Source: Polycyclovorans sp. (GTDB lineage Bacteria; Pseudomonadota; Gammaproteobacteria; Nevskiales; Nevskiaceae). From it: a DNA stretch of 64,000 bases. The first letter of the stretch is position 1; every line of letters starts with the position of its first letter. The position numbers and the translations under genes are program-made. The DNA lies in NCBI GenBank assembly GCA_002706265.1, contig PAKU01000015.1, positions 58,173 through 122,172 on the forward strand, in the 5' to 3' direction. Below the pieces are notes generated by a model, which was not told the DNA's origin, did not search any database, and saw only the letters and a program-made list of their open reading frames with translations. This document shows positions 63,544 through 64,000 of the stretch, piece by piece.

Positions 63544-63979
63544 GTGGCAGACAGTTCGCATTGAAGACATCGCAGAAAAGGTTGCGATGGGGCCATTCGG
63601 CTCGAACATCAAAGTCGAAACCTTCGTAGCGACAGGAGTTCCCGTTATCAGTGGCACTCATCTGCGCAATGTTCGCTTGGAGGACGGCAATTTTAACTTT
63701 GTGACCGCCGAGCATGCCGAAAGGATGAAGAACTCGAACGTGTTCCGTGGCGATGTCATCTTCACGCATGCAGGCAACATCGGTCAGGTCGCCTACATTC
63801 CGCCCGATTCGCAATACGAACGATATGTAATTTCGCAACGCCAGTTCTATCTGCGCTGCGACTTGAGTAAGGCTGATCCGGCGTTTGTTTCGTACTTCTT
63901 CCATAGGGATGCTCTGCACAACCCAGCTGATCGGCGACAATACGATTCAGGCAGGGGCATGTTGAAGGGAGTCACATGA
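63533..63979 (+). CDS. hsdS: Type I restriction specificity subunit, truncated in the visible frame
   Basis: The N-terminal half of a target-recognition domain is clear: [57 protein letters not shown] and [20 protein letters not shown]. The frame then stops at 63979 after GRGMLKGVT, 148 residues long against ~400 for an intact HsdS. The next frame reads MKQRSLSE immediately, which would continue the expected region; a single-base loss near 63976 would explain it. The rest lies beyond the window. Could be truncated, phase-variable or a sequencing error. Confidence 0.75.
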
Positions 63980-64000
63980 AGCAGCGAAGTCTGTCCGAGA

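Overview
The window comes from a high-GC (roughly two-thirds G+C by eye) Gram-negative bacterium, most likely a gammaproteobacterium of the Xanthomonadales/Nevskiales type. Pointers are the asmA-mutY-yggX order beside a tRNA-Phe gene, class Ia nrdAB, lipoproteins, TolC-type export and a CusCBA heavy-metal pump. No rRNA, CRISPR array or intact transposase was seen.

Layout. 0-5.6 kb: housekeeping genes (lipoprotein hydrolase, AsmA, MutY, YggX, tRNA-Phe). 5.9-13.2 kb: copper/silver efflux operon on the minus strand (small Cys/His/Met-rich secreted protein broken by a 26-bp duplication, then outer-membrane factor, adaptor and pump), preceded by a pirin. 13.4-15.9 kb: HPP-CBS membrane protein, orphan ParA-like ATPase, MAPEG protein. 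15.9-22.95 kb: accessory island with a HipA/YjjJ-like toxin, a nuclease-helicase (DUF2075/Schlafen-3 type), an HTH-HTH-nuclease protein, a membrane-anchored NERD nuclease, VapBC, and a strongly AT-rich three-helix membrane protein. Two imperfect direct repeats bracket the nuclease/VapBC block. This is the best place to look for an undescribed defence module.

22.96-27.5 kb: nrdA-nrdB with possible NrdR boxes, a perfect DnaA box and a duplicated hairpin between the genes. 27.5-35 kb: a Gcr-type membrane protein, two related Ser/Thr kinases with N-terminal zinc ribbons (the first carries an FGE-sulfatase domain and seems to lack a normal start codon), and a SWIM-domain protein. 35-49.2 kb: transporters (UMF1-type MFS, SulP, ABC-2, SMR, EntS-like MFS), slipin/NfeD pair, DinB, a CBS-type histidine kinase with a double-receiver regulator, RF3 and a glycine-zipper lipoprotein. 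49.2-60.9 kb: MATE pump, two tandem secreted repeat proteins with peptidoglycan-binding ends, a tightly overlapping four-gene lipid/envelope operon (acyl-ACP desaturase-like, SDR, unknown, DUF6279 lipoprotein), divergent folE/parB, a YgjP-type metalloprotease, a 5'-nucleotidase remnant, a MerR regulator and another SDR. 61 kb to the end: a CAU-anticodon tRNA followed by a type I restriction-modification locus (XRE regulator, VbhA-like small protein, hsdM, start of hsdS) that runs off the window.

Gene starts were re-chosen where the longest open frame clearly began upstream of the real protein. Family names come from recognised motifs and protein character only; no database search was possible.
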